Notes: generated by a model from the sequence alone, not told the origin. Counted from the first letter of the stretch, positions 16,775 through 25,935 are shown. The stretch is DNA of 64,000 bases from Planococcus sp. MSAK28401 (GCF_018283455.1 NZ_JAAMTH010000001.1:3472551-3536550); one strand, 5' to 3'. Numbers and translations are program-made.

Positions 16775-17680
16775 TTAAAGGATCAACAGCAAGACCGGAA
16801 TGGTAACGATGCTCGCCAAGGTGCTGACGAACATCGCGCTCGACACCATATCCGGGTTCATATCGAATTTGATAGCCAACAGCGTCGTCGTGGCAGCTGC
16901 CGGAGTCGCCGCAGAAATGAGCAGCACTTTTGCTTCCAGTGACCCGCCCGGATACAGCCAGGCCAACAGCACGAACGCGATCGCCGGGAACGCAGCCAAT
17001 TTCAGCACGGCCGCCGTACCGATAAACTTCAACACGGTTTTGATCTGAATCGATGCCAAGGTGATTCCGAGCAGCGTCAACAGCACCGGCACCGCCGCCT
17101 GCCCAAGCAAGCCCGTCGCATTCCCAATCGCCTCAGGAACCGCGATGCCCGCTATTTTTAGAACCAGCCCGATGGTGATGGCAATAAACCCGGGCATGCG
17201 GATGATGGTAATAAAAATCGCCTTCTTGGACACATCCGCATGGTTCGAAGCATAAAAGATGCCAGCCGAATTCATCAGCAAAGATTGCATGACGACGTAA
17301 ATAATGGCGATGGCCATCCCTTCGTCCCCAAAGGCGAACAACACGATCGGCAAGCCGTAATTCCCGGTATTCGGAAACGCGCTCGCGAGCATCATCGTGT
17401 TGCGGTACGATAAATTCCATCTAAATACGATGCCGAGAAGCTGAATCAGCACCGCAAACAAGACGAATAACAAGACGGCAAACAACACAATCCGCCCCAA
17501 ATCCCCCAAATCCAATGAAGATGTCGTGACGGAATGGAAAAACAACGCCGGGCTGAACACGTAAATGCACAAATCCGACACCGGCTTCTTTTCTATATCC
17601 ATGAATCGGCCGACAAAAAAACCGATGCCGAGCAAAATAAAGACCGGCAAAATGACATTGATGATTTCCGTAACAACCAC
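16775..17680 (-). CDS. AEC family transporter (auxin efflux carrier type)
   Basis: About 300 residues with ten hydrophobic segments, in two halves of five. The first half has the PVFILLGIGFFVGR helix and the second ends in ATPAAATTTLLAIKFDMNPD followed by VSSAMFVSTLASIVTIPVLLLIL, which is the usual C-terminal signature of AEC carriers. Bacterial members move malate, malonate or other organic acids and amino acids; the substrate is not known here. The start is unclear: GTG at 17680 lies 10 bases after GGAG, whereas GTG at 17689 lies too close to it. It is a single gene. Confidence 0.85.
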   Translation of the reverse strand: MVVTEIINVILPVFILLGIGFFVGRFMDIEKKPVSDLCIYVFSPALFFHSVTTSSLDLGDLGRIVLFAVLLFVLFAVLIQLLGIVFRWNLSYRNTMMLASAFPNTGNYGLPIVLFAFGDEGMAIAIIYVVMQSLLMNSAGIFYASNHADVSKKAIFITIIRMPGFIAITIGLVLKIAGIAVPEAIGNATGLLGQAAVPVLLTLLGITLASIQIKTVLKFIGTAAVLKLAAFPAIAFVLLAWLYPGGSLEAKVLLISAATPAAATTTLLAIKFDMNPDMVSSAMFVSTLASIVTIPVLLLIL

Positions 17681-17801
17681 GACATTCACTCTCCATCAGA
17701 AAGAGGGAAAGGATTTCTCCCCTCCCTCAGATTATAAAAAGCCAATAGATTTCTAGTTGGCAAAACGTATACATTTACAATAAATTTAAACTTCTAAAGT
17801 A

Positions 17802-17928
17802 GCTTGGAGAAGCATCCACTCGACTGCTGTGGATCAGCGAGACGACCGAGACCCCGCAAGGCGCGCAGCAACTGAGGAGGCTTGGGCGCGAGCCCACGGA
17901 AAGCGAGTGGTAAGCATCGGAAAGCTAG
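17802..17928 (+). repeat. Dispersed palindromic repeat, family 1, copy 2
   Basis: Same core as 5230-5423 (GCGAGACGACCGAGACCCCGCAAG, then CTGAGGAGGCTTGGGCGCGAG). The end arms pair differently from the other copies (CCACTCG with CGAGTGG instead of TCGCTCG with CGAGCGA), so the stem is kept while its sequence changes. It lies downstream of the 2-hydroxycarboxylate transporter gene. Confidence 0.85.
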
Positions 17929-17942
17929 GTTTTTTTAATTTA

Positions 17943-19250
17943 TTAAATGAAAAACGGTATAAATATACTGGCCAATAATAAGATCAACGCGCCGCCGAGA
18001 CGGGACGAAATTTGCGCAAATGGCATCAATTCCATGCGTCTTGCCGCAGACAGCACTGCGACATCGCCCGTTCCGCCCATATTCGCCATACATAGCCCTG
18101 CTGTGATGGCCGCTTCGATCGGGTAGAAGCCCATGAACTTCCCGACCACACCGGCACCGATGACGGCACCGATGACGACTGCCAAGACGATGAGCACGTA
18201 TTGGATGCTCAAGGCATTGAGCACGGCTTCAAGGTCCGTATACGCGACCCCAATGCCGACCAACAACGCATTGGTCCAGTTGCGCGCCACAAACTCATAC
18301 CACTGGCTCGCGCCTTCTACGATAATTTCCGGCATGACGTTGGCAACTTTGAGCGCTGCCACCAAAACGATCATGATCGCGTATGGATGAAGCGGGATAA
18401 AATCACCCAATAAGTTTCCTAAAATATAGAACGATACAGCAGCCAAGACGCCGATGCCCATTTTGGCCAAATCGTAGCTCGGCGTTTCTTTTTTCTCGTA
18501 ATGGAAATTGCGGATCAGCTGGCCATTCCCCGTCAAACTCGGGTATTTATCGCCAATCAAGTTCAATACACTCGCCAAAATGATGGCGAAGACATTGCCG
18601 AGTGCCAAAGCCGGCACTAAAATCGATAGGTAATACCCGGGCTCATTGCCAAGCATTTCCGAATAGACTTGGGACATCGGCACAGCGCCTGCCCCCATGC
18701 CGCCGCCCATGATCGGCATGGCGATGACGAGCACCGCTTCCTGGACACTGAAGCCCAATACCATTCCGACTAAGGCAGCCAGTCCAACCGCTCCTGCCAC
18801 CGCAGCGAGCAATGGCAAGGCGTAGCGAACGCCCGCTTTTACCAAGATCTTCGATTCCATCCCTAAAATACTGCCGGTAATCAAAGCCGCAATATAGAAG
18901 TTGAGGAAATCGCCGTCTTTCATGAATTCCGTAATTCCTGCTGTCGTACTTTCAGGCATAAGCCCACTATAGACCATATAGGCGGATCCGAAAATAGCGA
19001 CAATCGCGCCGCCTCCAAGGAATGTGCGGACGATCGGCATATGATTGCCGAACCAGCCCAATAATTCACCGAGCACCATGGTAATGAGCAATGCGCCGAT
19101 CATGCCGGCCGGCAAGTTTTCGGTATACATCGCGTAAATCGCAATAACTGCGAAAACCCCGAACCATAGAATCGGCATATTGAAAATCGTGAATTTGTCT
19201 TTCAAATTTCTCGCCGGCAACTGCGGCGGGATCTTGTTTGTTTCCTTCAT
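17943..19250 (-). CDS. 2-hydroxycarboxylate transporter (citrate/malate:cation symporter)
   Basis: A 435-residue membrane protein of the 2HCT family (CitS, CimH, MleP). It imports malate, citrate or related acids with Na+ or H+. The two re-entrant GGxG loops are visible as IMGGGMGAGAVPMSQVY near residue 180 and CMANMGGTGDVAVLSAARRMELMPFAQ near 395; the arginine in the latter binds a substrate carboxylate. The start follows GAGGTG. A catabolite-response element lies 40-50 bases upstream. A citrate/malate-type two-component system is encoded 1.5 kb away on the same strand and is the probable activator. Confidence 0.92.
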   Translation of the reverse strand: MKETNKIPPQLPARNLKDKFTIFNMPILWFGVFAVIAIYAMYTENLPAGMIGALLITMVLGELLGWFGNHMPIVRTFLGGGAIVAIFGSAYMVYSGLMPESTTAGITEFMKDGDFLNFYIAALITGSILGMESKILVKAGVRYALPLLAAVAGAVGLAALVGMVLGFSVQEAVLVIAMPIMGGGMGAGAVPMSQVYSEMLGNEPGYYLSILVPALALGNVFAIILASVLNLIGDKYPSLTGNGQLIRNFHYEKKETPSYDLAKMGIGVLAAVSFYILGNLLGDFIPLHPYAIMIVLVAALKVANVMPEIIVEGASQWYEFVARNWTNALLVGIGVAYTDLEAVLNALSIQYVLIVLAVVIGAVIGAGVVGKFMGFYPIEAAITAGLCMANMGGTGDVAVLSAARRMELMPFAQISSRLGGALILLLASIFIPFFI

Positions 19251-19287
19251 CGCTGGACACCTCGTTTTCTTGAGCTTGCGCTGTTTT

Positions 19288-19302
19288 GGTAAGCGCTTTC
19301 AA
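19288..19302. promoter_or_regulatory. cre site (CcpA operator) upstream of the 2HCT transporter
   Basis: On the minus strand TTGAAAGCGCTTACC fits the cre consensus WTGNAANCGNWNNCW at 14 of 15 positions. It lies between the likely promoter and the start codon, the place for catabolite repression. The rest of 19303-19610 has no gene or element that I can name. Confidence 0.7.
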
Positions 19303-19629
19303 TGTATTTCATATTTTAGACAAATTTCAGACAACTTCTAGCTTATGAAAGTATTGGTTTTATTGTAATTAAAAAAAGTAGCCGAAAAGCTTTGGCCGCC
19401 AGTACATTTATCACAATAAAAACCTTAAAAGCCTCTGGATGCTTGATTATATGTTTCTTTTTCAACAAACAAGTGAATACAAATAGTAAATACTGTTTTT
19501 TCTGTCATTTGATTTTCCGAGCAGAGTCCCAGCAACGCTCGGTTAAAAGAGAATGGGTATTTCATATATTTTACAGTCGGGAGCCCATAGGCATATACCC
19601 CGCTGTGTTGCTAAGGAGGATGGTACAGG

Positions 19630-20697
19630 ATGAGCCATACGCAAGAAGAGCTAACCGCAAGATTACAGGAAAATACAACACATTCAAAAAAAGAGAAATT
19701 AGTCATCATTAATAAGGAAATTCCTTTTGAAGAAGAGAGCCGCGGTTTAGACCCCCGAGTAAAAGAATTCCTTACTAATGAAGCCGATCCACATGGCAGG
19801 CGCCCACTCGAAATCGACGACCTGGAGATTACCCGAAAAAGAGTCGAACTCAATAATAAAGATTTAAGCAGTGGAATTCGTTCGGAAGCGTTAGAAATAC
19901 CGATGGAGGATCATGAAGTTTCCTTAAACATCTATAACCGGACAACAGAAAAAAAGCCAGTCCTCGTTTACCTTCATGGAGGAGGTTTTTTCGAACGGGA
20001 TATGGACGTGATGGAAAACATCTGCAAGTTCCTAGCGCAAGAAGCCCATGCTGTAGTAGTGGGGGTGGAATACCGCTTGGCACCGGAGTACCCTTATCAG
20101 GACGGCTTGAACGACTGTCTCGGAACCGTGCGATATATTTATGAAAATCCCGAAAAGTTTAATGTTGATGTTGATCAGATAGGCCTTGTGGGAGATAGCG
20201 TCGGGGGGAATCTTGCTCTGGGAGTGCATCAATTAAGTTTAGAGGAGAAATGGAACATATGTTATATAGGCATGCTCTGCCCGCTGGTGGATTTATCGGA
20301 CATCTCAAGAAACACGTGGAATATAAACCATTATGATATGTCGAAGGATGCCGAGTTGATTCGCCAGGAACTGGTGACCATGAAAGATTCTCTAAGTTTC
20401 ATTCAGGCGCTCTATCTCACTAATTTAGAAGATATGTTTCTGCCGCTTGTTTCCCCTCTACTGCGTGCAGATAAGACCAACTTGCCGCCTACGACGATTG
20501 TGACAGCTGAGTTCGATTTTTTGCGAATTCAAGGTGAAGAGTTTTCCGCCCAATTGCTGGAAGCAGAAGTTCCCGTCCGGCATTTTAAATATAAAGGAAT
20601 GGATCATGCATTTGTCAGAAAGCTCGGCTACTACCCTCAATCGGCCGACGCAATCAAAGAAGTTTCCCGCCATTTTTTAGAAGTGCTGCAAAAATAA
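19630..20697 (+). CDS. Alpha/beta hydrolase fold-3 esterase (hormone-sensitive lipase family)
   Basis: A 355-residue serine esterase. The oxyanion motif HGGGF is at residues 116-120, the family motif YRLAPEYPYQ at 148-157, the nucleophile Ser190 in GDSVGG, and the acid and histidine of the triad in TAEFDFLR (near 298) and DHAF (near 327). It is longer than usual at the N terminus by about 80 residues of charged sequence. The start follows TAAGGAGGATGG. It lies alone on the plus strand between the 2HCT gene and the two-component system, so it interrupts a functional pair and may be a later arrival. Confidence 0.88.
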   Translation: MSHTQEELTARLQENTTHSKKEKLVIINKEIPFEEESRGLDPRVKEFLTNEADPHGRRPLEIDDLEITRKRVELNNKDLSSGIRSEALEIPMEDHEVSLNIYNRTTEKKPVLVYLHGGGFFERDMDVMENICKFLAQEAHAVVVGVEYRLAPEYPYQDGLNDCLGTVRYIYENPEKFNVDVDQIGLVGDSVGGNLALGVHQLSLEEKWNICYIGMLCPLVDLSDISRNTWNINHYDMSKDAELIRQELVTMKDSLSFIQALYLTNLEDMFLPLVSPLLRADKTNLPPTTIVTAEFDFLRIQGEEFSAQLLEAEVPVRHFKYKGMDHAFVRKLGYYPQSADAIKEVSRHFLEVLQK

Positions 20698-20720
20698 ATG
20701 CTTTTCAAATTTATGACATT

Positions 20721-20764
20721 AAAGAACCCGGTAAGCTTTTACGATAAGCTTACCGGGTTCTTTG
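20721..20764. terminator. Bidirectional terminator
   Basis: AAAGAACCCGGTAAGCTT pairs perfectly (18 bp) with AAGCTTACCGGGTTCTTT around a 7-base loop. It sits between the esterase and the convergent response-regulator gene. Confidence 0.88.
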
Positions 20765-20801
20765 TGATTATACATGAAAATAAAGCACAGCCTCGATGCT
20801 T

Positions 20802-21518
20802 TTATAGATATGGATCAAGGCGGCTGGCCCCCTGGGGATTTACCCGGTATTGATAGATGGGCCGCCCTACCCCGTAGGTCAAGTCTTCCTGCAAATAGCC
20901 GATAGCGCTGAGGAATTTTAGGTATTTCCGAACCGACACCCTGGAAATGTGGGCCGACTGCGCCAGTTCATCTGTCGAAAACACCGCAGCTTCGTTCGAC
21001 AGGATCACTTGCTGGATGGTTTGCAAGGTCGTTTTGGTCAGCCCTTTCGGCAAATGCTGGACAGTCGCTGATGGAGACGGGGACTGCTGTTTTCTGCCGA
21101 GCAGGCTGTCGATTTCCTGCTGGCTGATTTGTTTATTATCGTGCAATTTATGGAAATTATTTTGGTATTGCAGGAGCGCTTCCTGGAAACGGCTGAACTC
21201 GAAGGGCTTGATCAAATAATCGGAAGTACCAAGCCTTAAGGCGTGCTGAATTTGCTGGATTTCAGAGGCCGCCGTGATCAAGATGACATCGAGGTCCTGC
21301 TGTTGTTCACGGAGCATATGCAAAAATTCGATGCCGGTCAATCCCGGCATGTGGATGTCGAGCAACACCAAATCGATATCCGACTCCGCCAGTATCGCGA
21401 TGGCCTGCTGGGCATTTCCAGCGGTGCCGATCACCTCAAAACCGTCCATGCGCTCGACGAATTGCCGGTTCAACGCAGCCACCATTGGGTCATCTTCTAC
21501 TATCATTACTTTAATCAT
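20802..21518 (-). CDS. Response regulator of the CitB/DcuR/MalR family
   Basis: A 238-residue two-component regulator. The receiver domain has the acidic pair EDD (8-10), phosphoacceptor Asp54 in LVLLDIHMPG, and the switch Thr/Lys (ITAA near 82 and LIKPF near 104). The C-terminal half has a winged-helix segment, DELAQSAHISRVSVRKYLKFL, as in CitT, DcuR and MalR. The ATG at 21518 overlaps the kinase stop codon and follows AAGGGGTG inside the kinase gene. With the kinase it probably senses citrate, malate or a C4-dicarboxylate and activates the nearby 2HCT transporter, which is an inference. Confidence 0.9.
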   Translation of the reverse strand: MIKVMIVEDDPMVAALNRQFVERMDGFEVIGTAGNAQQAIAILAESDIDLVLLDIHMPGLTGIEFLHMLREQQQDLDVILITAASEIQQIQHALRLGTSDYLIKPFEFSRFQEALLQYQNNFHKLHDNKQISQQEIDSLLGRKQQSPSPSATVQHLPKGLTKTTLQTIQQVILSNEAAVFSTDELAQSAHISRVSVRKYLKFLSAIGYLQEDLTYGVGRPIYQYRVNPQGASRLDPYL

Positions 21519-23124
21519 CCTTTTCACCCCTTGCTTCATACGGCAGCACCAACTCGAAGGTCGTGCCTTCATTGTCCCCGGAGGCCACTTCAATCGAGCC
21601 TTCGAGTTTGTCTACGCTGTTTTTCACCAAATACAATCCGAAGCCGCGATGGTAGCCTTCCTTGCTGGAGACGCCTTTCGCGAACATCGTTTCCTGCAAT
21701 TCTTCGTCGATGCCGGTTCCTGAATCGCTGATCGTGATCGTCAGCAATTCATCGACATAGGAAAATGCGGCGTGCACCCGCTTTTGGTGAGTCGCTTGGA
21801 CGTTATCGATCGCGTTGTCGACCACATTGCCGATGATCGTAATCAACTCGTGCGTGACCGCGGGGTCGTCCGGTTTTGGAATATCGGTCTCGCAGTTGAT
21901 CATCAGTTCCACCTGCGCTTCTCTCGCGAAACTGATTTTCCCAAGGACAAAGCCTGCCAGCACAGGATCCTTAATGGAGCGCGTCACATTGCCGACTTCC
22001 ACGGCCTGGTGGTCGACCAATTTCGCGATAAACTGCGACACTTGCTCGTATTGCTCCATTTTAATCAAGCCGAGCAAGACATGCAGTTGATTCATGAATT
22101 CGTGCGATTGCGCCCGCAAAGTTTCCGCATACATCTCGACGCCGGTCAATTGTTCGGCAAGCAAATCGATTTCCGTCTTGTCCCGGAATGTCACCATCGC
22201 GCCGATCACTTGGTCATTCACCAATAAAGGCACTTGGTTCGACAGGATCGACAGGCCATTAAGCTCCTGCTCCTCATCCAAAACGGTGCCTTTTTCAACC
22301 AACACATTACTCGTCACAAGACCCGGCAGAAATTCATGGATGTCCTGGCCGATCGGCTCACGGTCTTTGAATCCTGCTTTTTCGAACAGCTCTCTCGCGG
22401 ACCGGTTGGCGAGCATGATACGTGAATTTTGGTCGATCGCGATGACGCCTTCGTAAACGGAATGAAGCATCTGATTGCGTTCTTCGTGGATGCGCGCGAT
22501 TTCGGGAGGCTCCAGCCCGAACAGGCTCTTTTTAATATAACGCGCCAAAAACAATGCGCCGATAATGCCGAACAATAAACCAGTCAGCGAACCGATCCAG
22601 ATGGTCTGCCGGTTTTGCCCGACCGCCGCTTCTACTTCCTCCAAGGAAATGCCGACCGCGACTGCGCCGATTTGATTATTGTTTTCATCAAACACCGGCG
22701 TGAACGCACGGACCGATTGCCCGAGCGTCCCTTCCGCACGCGAGGTGTATTCCTCGCCCTCTAGCACGCGGAGTTCATCGCCACCGGCAAACGCCTTGCC
22801 GATATTGTCGGGATTCGGATGCGATTTGCGGATGCCGTCCATATCCATGACGACGACAAACAACACATCGGCGGCTTGTTGCACGGCCAGCGCATAATCC
22901 TGTATATTCGCTTCCGCCGCTTCCCTCTCCAAGCCTTCGTGAATGACTTGCGACTCTGCGGCGGTGCGGGAAATGCTGACGGCTTTATCTTCCAGCTGCT
23001 GCTCAATCCGGTCGCCTGATGTATCGGCCACCAGCAGATTGGTAATCACCAGCGACACCAACACCACCAATAGCACAAACAGGATAATGATCGTACTTAA
23101 TTTAAATCGCGACAAAAACGCCAT
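21511..23124 (-). CDS. Sensor histidine kinase of the CitA/DcuS/MalK family
   Basis: A 537-residue membrane sensor. Membrane helices at about 11-33 and 176-195 enclose an extracytoplasmic PAS-like domain (34-172) that binds di- or tricarboxylates in this family; it holds the usual VVVMDMDGIRKSHPNPDNIGK motif. A cytosolic PAS domain follows (about 220-315), then the short H box with His341 in SHEFMNQLH and an ATPase domain with the N box (ELITIIGNVVDNAIDN) and GTGIDEE, RGFGLYLVKN, GTTFEL. I chose ATG 23124 with GAGGTG in front; an ATG four codons earlier lacks a site. It is followed by its regulator with overlap. Confidence 0.92.
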   Translation of the reverse strand: MAFLSRFKLSTIIILFVLLVVLVSLVITNLLVADTSGDRIEQQLEDKAVSISRTAAESQVIHEGLEREAAEANIQDYALAVQQAADVLFVVVMDMDGIRKSHPNPDNIGKAFAGGDELRVLEGEEYTSRAEGTLGQSVRAFTPVFDENNNQIGAVAVGISLEEVEAAVGQNRQTIWIGSLTGLLFGIIGALFLARYIKKSLFGLEPPEIARIHEERNQMLHSVYEGVIAIDQNSRIMLANRSARELFEKAGFKDREPIGQDIHEFLPGLVTSNVLVEKGTVLDEEQELNGLSILSNQVPLLVNDQVIGAMVTFRDKTEIDLLAEQLTGVEMYAETLRAQSHEFMNQLHVLLGLIKMEQYEQVSQFIAKLVDHQAVEVGNVTRSIKDPVLAGFVLGKISFAREAQVELMINCETDIPKPDDPAVTHELITIIGNVVDNAIDNVQATHQKRVHAAFSYVDELLTITISDSGTGIDEELQETMFAKGVSSKEGYHRGFGLYLVKNSVDKLEGSIEVASGDNEGTTFELVLPYEARGEKDD

Positions 23125-23213
23125 GGTACACCTCATTCTTTACTGCGGAAAAATTCGCGTGAACAGATGTTTCTACTATAAGCCAAATCCGCCCTAAAGA
23201 AAATCGTGGGAAT

Positions 23214-23250
23214 GAACGAAAAAAGCAGCCGCAATAGTTGCAGCTGCTTC
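23214..23250 (-). terminator. Terminator downstream of the NAD(P)H-binding protein gene
   Basis: On the minus strand GAAGCAGCTGCAACTATTGCGGCTGCTT forms a stem followed by T6. It would catch transcripts from 24120 that pass through the repeat. Confidence 0.65.
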
Positions 23251-23277
23251 GCTTGTCGAGAAACTCTAGTTAATCGT

Positions 23278-23403
23278 ATTTTCCGAAGCTTATCGCTCGC
23301 TTTCCGTGGGCTCGCGCCCAAGCCTCCTCAGTCGCTTTGCGCCTTGCGGGGTCTCGGGTCGTCTCGCTGATCCACAGGAGTCGAGCAAACGCTTCTCCAA
23401 ATA
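23278..23403 (-). repeat. Dispersed palindromic repeat, family 1, copy 3
   Basis: The reverse complement repeats the core of 5230-5423 and 17802-17928 (GCGAGACGACCCGAGACCCCGCAAGG, CTGAGGAGGCTTGGGCGCGAG) with arms TTTGCTCG and CGAGCGATAAGC. It has the opposite orientation to the other copies and fills most of the gap between the sensor kinase and the following gene. Confidence 0.88.
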
Positions 23404-23502
23404 CTCAGATAGGCCATTGATTACTTAATGTCGCAAAGCTAATCTCTTTTTTACTTATAGCAGATTAAAACCTATTCCACACTCTGAAAGCCACCTCATG
23501 AT

Positions 23503-24120
23503 TCACGTCGCAATCCCGATCGACTTGTTTTCATACTCTGCATTTCCCAGTGCCTTGACGATGAAATGCGCCACATCCGCCCGTGGAATGGTCTTTGATT
23601 TACCCGGCACGCCTTGTTCTGACTCCCGGTAATGCCCCGTAAACGAATCATTGGTCAAGCCCATCGGCCGGACGATTGTATAGGTCAGCCCAGCCGCTTG
23701 AATGGCATCTACGGCGGCACGGTGATCGATCAGCACCTGCTTGAGCACACCCATCATCACTTTGCCGCCTATGCCCGGAAGTTCATCGTTAATTCCTGCC
23801 GATGCCGTGTAAACGATGCGCTTGACGCCATGCTGTTGCATGCCCGCCACGATATTTTTCGCCATCGTTTGTAGATCCGCTGACTTTTTCATCCCTTGAT
23901 TGGAACCCAAACACGATACGACCGCGTCATGGCCGGCGATTGCTGCGGCGACTTGTTCCACGTGGAACGCATCTCCCTGCAATACCGTTAACTTTTCACC
24001 GGTCACTTTCAATTTGTCCGGAGTCCGCACAAACGCCGTCACTTCATAACCGTGCTCCAATGCTTGCTCGACGACCGATCGGCCAACACCGCCTGTCGCC
24101 CCGAATACGATGATTTTCAT
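23503..24120 (-). CDS. NAD(P)H-binding atypical short-chain dehydrogenase (NmrA/YwnB-like)
   Basis: A 205-residue Rossmann protein starting KIIVFGATGGVGRSVVEQAL, the TGxxGxxG motif of atypical SDR proteins related to flavin or biliverdin reductases and NmrA regulators. The segment VSCLGSNQG and YTASAGINDE are further family marks; the YxxxK catalytic pair of classical SDRs is not evident. Function is not known. The start follows AAGGTGAAGC. The gene contains a parS-like palindrome at 23954-23969. It is separated from the nucleoside hydrolase gene by 60 bases and could share its transcript. Confidence 0.82.
   Translation of the reverse strand: MKIIVFGATGGVGRSVVEQALEHGYEVTAFVRTPDKLKVTGEKLTVLQGDAFHVEQVAAAIAGHDAVVSCLGSNQGMKKSADLQTMAKNIVAGMQQHGVKRIVYTASAGINDELPGIGGKVMMGVLKQVLIDHRAAVDAIQAAGLTYTIVRPMGLTNDSFTGHYRESEQGVPGKSKTIPRADVAHFIVKALGNAEYENKSIGIAT
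23954..23969. promoter_or_regulatory. parS-like site inside the SDR gene
   Basis: TGTTCCACGTGGAACG contains the 14-bp perfect palindrome GTTCCACGTGGAAC and differs from the parS consensus TGTTNCACGTGAAACA at two positions. The origin-near position fits a weaker ParB site. Confidence 0.5.
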
Positions 24121-24180
24121 GTCGCTTCACCTTGCTTTCTTATGAGTTGTTAAGCTATCGAATCCAAAATATAAAACGAA

Positions 24181-25146
24181 TCAACGTGATTCCACACGGT
24201 CCGAAATCACCTTGACGGCTTTCACGAATTCTGCAACGAACGCTTCCCGGTCCACGCTATGCAACACATGGACATTCGGCTTTTCGCCTGTCCGATTCGT
24301 GAAATCGACCACCGTGGCACCTGCTGTAATGCCTTCGAGTGAAGCTTCCACATAGCAATCCTGTCCTTCAAACAATTCCGGTTTTAATAAACACATGACT
24401 GCGCAGACATCGTGGAAATGCAGAACCTGGTCGTAATTTTCCTCGTGAAAAGGCGTTTTCTTGATAACATCCAAATAATGCGTGACGAGGCCGTATGCCT
24501 TCTTAGCAAATTCGGTACCGATAGCCAAAATACCTTTCGCTTCCTCCAGCGTCACGAATGCTTTATGCGTCACATCCAAACCGCTCATGACGACCGGAAC
24601 GCCTGAGCGGAAGACGATTTCGACTGCGTGCGGGTCGACATAGGCATTGAATTCAGCGGACGGTGACATATTGCCGCCCACTGCCGCTCCGCCCATCCAC
24701 GAAATGCGCTCGATTTTCGGCTTCACTTCCGGATGTGCCAATAATAACGCCGCCACATTCGTCAAAGGGCCGGTAGCGACTAGGGTCATTTTCTCCTCGC
24801 TCGAAAGCAAAGTTTCCCGCATCGCAGAAACGGCCGGCCGTTCGCTCACCGGCAAAGTCGGCGACGGAAACTCGACATTGCCGAACCCGCTCTCCCCGTG
24901 AATCTCTTCTGCCATCTCAAGTTCACGGAACATCGGCTGCTCCAACCCGCGCGCCACTTCTACCTCCGCCCCGATATAACTGAGGAAGGTGCGTGCATTA
25001 TAATTCGTCTTGTCCTGCGAAATATTCCCCGAACACGTCGTCACCAAGCGCACATCAAAGAATTCCTCATGCGCAAACGCCAAAGTCAGCATCATCGCAT
25101 CGTCAATTCCCGGGTCTGTATCAACCATGATCGGCAATCTGGCCAT
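24181..25146 (-). CDS. Nucleoside hydrolase (IunH/RihB type)
   Basis: A 321-residue hydrolase that cleaves the N-glycosidic bond of ribonucleosides to ribose and base. The calcium-binding DTDPGIDDAM is at residues 9-18, and other active-site segments are ATGPLTNVAALL near 130, ISWMGGA near 150 and AEFNAYVDPHA near 168. The catalytic histidine region appears as LHFHDVCAVMC near 243. Length agrees with the family. The start follows AAGGTGG. It supports nucleoside salvage; purine versus pyrimidine preference cannot be read from the motifs. Confidence 0.92.
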   Translation of the reverse strand: MARLPIMVDTDPGIDDAMMLTLAFAHEEFFDVRLVTTCSGNISQDKTNYNARTFLSYIGAEVEVARGLEQPMFRELEMAEEIHGESGFGNVEFPSPTLPVSERPAVSAMRETLLSSEEKMTLVATGPLTNVAALLLAHPEVKPKIERISWMGGAAVGGNMSPSAEFNAYVDPHAVEIVFRSGVPVVMSGLDVTHKAFVTLEEAKGILAIGTEFAKKAYGLVTHYLDVIKKTPFHEENYDQVLHFHDVCAVMCLLKPELFEGQDCYVEASLEGITAGATVVDFTNRTGEKPNVHVLHSVDREAFVAEFVKAVKVISDRVESR

Positions 25147-25227
25147 CCGTCAAAACCACCTTTTCTACTCTAATAATGTTCAGTTTACGCTAGTCGAGGG
25201 GCAGAGTGAACTATTAGCCACGGACCC

Positions 25228-25266
25228 CAAAAGCCACCACAGTCAGAGACTGTGATGGCTTTGTTG
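25228..25266 (-). terminator. Terminator after the DUF4230 gene
   Basis: AAAGCCATCACAGTC pairs with GACTGTGGTGGCTTTT on the minus strand and ends in T4. Confidence 0.7.
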
Positions 25267-25273
25267 ATATGTA

Positions 25274-25873
25274 TTAATAAAATTCGATAATTACTTCGTT
25301 ATATGCAGGAGTTTCAAGAAGTGCAGTTAAAATCTCTTCTGTGTTTTTGTCTGCTTCTTCCAAGAATCCTTGTTCGACTTTCTCTTTTTCAAGCTTTTCT
25401 TTTTCAAGGTTTATATCCTCTACAATTTTCTGAGAAGGATAATCCGAGAATAACTCATCTTTGATATCTCTTATTTCCATATTTTCAGTGTCCGCCACAT
25501 TCTCAAGTATCTCTGCTTTTGGAACTCTGACTACCAATTGCTTTGTGCTCTCGTCGTATGAAGTTTCGATTTCCGAGGCTTTGGACCCCGCTTTTATATA
25601 CCCATCGTATTCAATTAATCTGATCGCTTCTGCAAATTTAATATCCGACACCCCAGGCAAGGAAATGTTCTTATCGGTCTCACTGACTATGACATTGCTA
25701 TATTCATATTCAAGTGATGCCAATTCCGCAATCTTTACTATTTGGTCCTTCACCAAGGAGGCGTCGGAACTGCTATTGGTAGTGACGCCAAATAAACTTG
25801 TTTGTGAAAATGCATACCCAGCAGCTACCCCTATAATTAATACAAAGAATAAAATTCCAACCAATTTTTTCAT
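25274..25873 (-). CDS. DUF4230 family membrane-anchored protein
   Basis: A 199-residue protein with one N-terminal membrane helix (about 4-22) and an extracellular domain that matches DUF4230: LASLEYEYSNVIV, LIEYDGYIKAG, QLVVRVPKAEIL. The C-terminal third is a charged helix (NLEKEKLEKEKVEQ) and may form a coiled coil. The family function is not known; many members sit in accessory regions. The start follows GGGGGAAC. Base use is more AT-rich than that of the neighbours on either side, which may mean a different origin. Confidence 0.8.
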   Translation of the reverse strand: MKKLVGILFFVLIIGVAAGYAFSQTSLFGVTTNSSSDASLVKDQIVKIAELASLEYEYSNVIVSETDKNISLPGVSDIKFAEAIRLIEYDGYIKAGSKASEIETSYDESTKQLVVRVPKAEILENVADTENMEIRDIKDELFSDYPSQKIVEDINLEKEKLEKEKVEQGFLEEADKNTEEILTALLETPAYNEVIIEFY

Positions 25874-25935
25874 CGTTTAGTTCCCCCACATATTTAATTT
25901 ATTGCTCTCTCTATGGTAGACCATAAAATGATTTA

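Noticed and set aside
19303..19610. Possible T-box or riboswitch before the esterase
   Set aside because: No T-box sequence or known aptamer core could be found; only scattered short inverted repeats.
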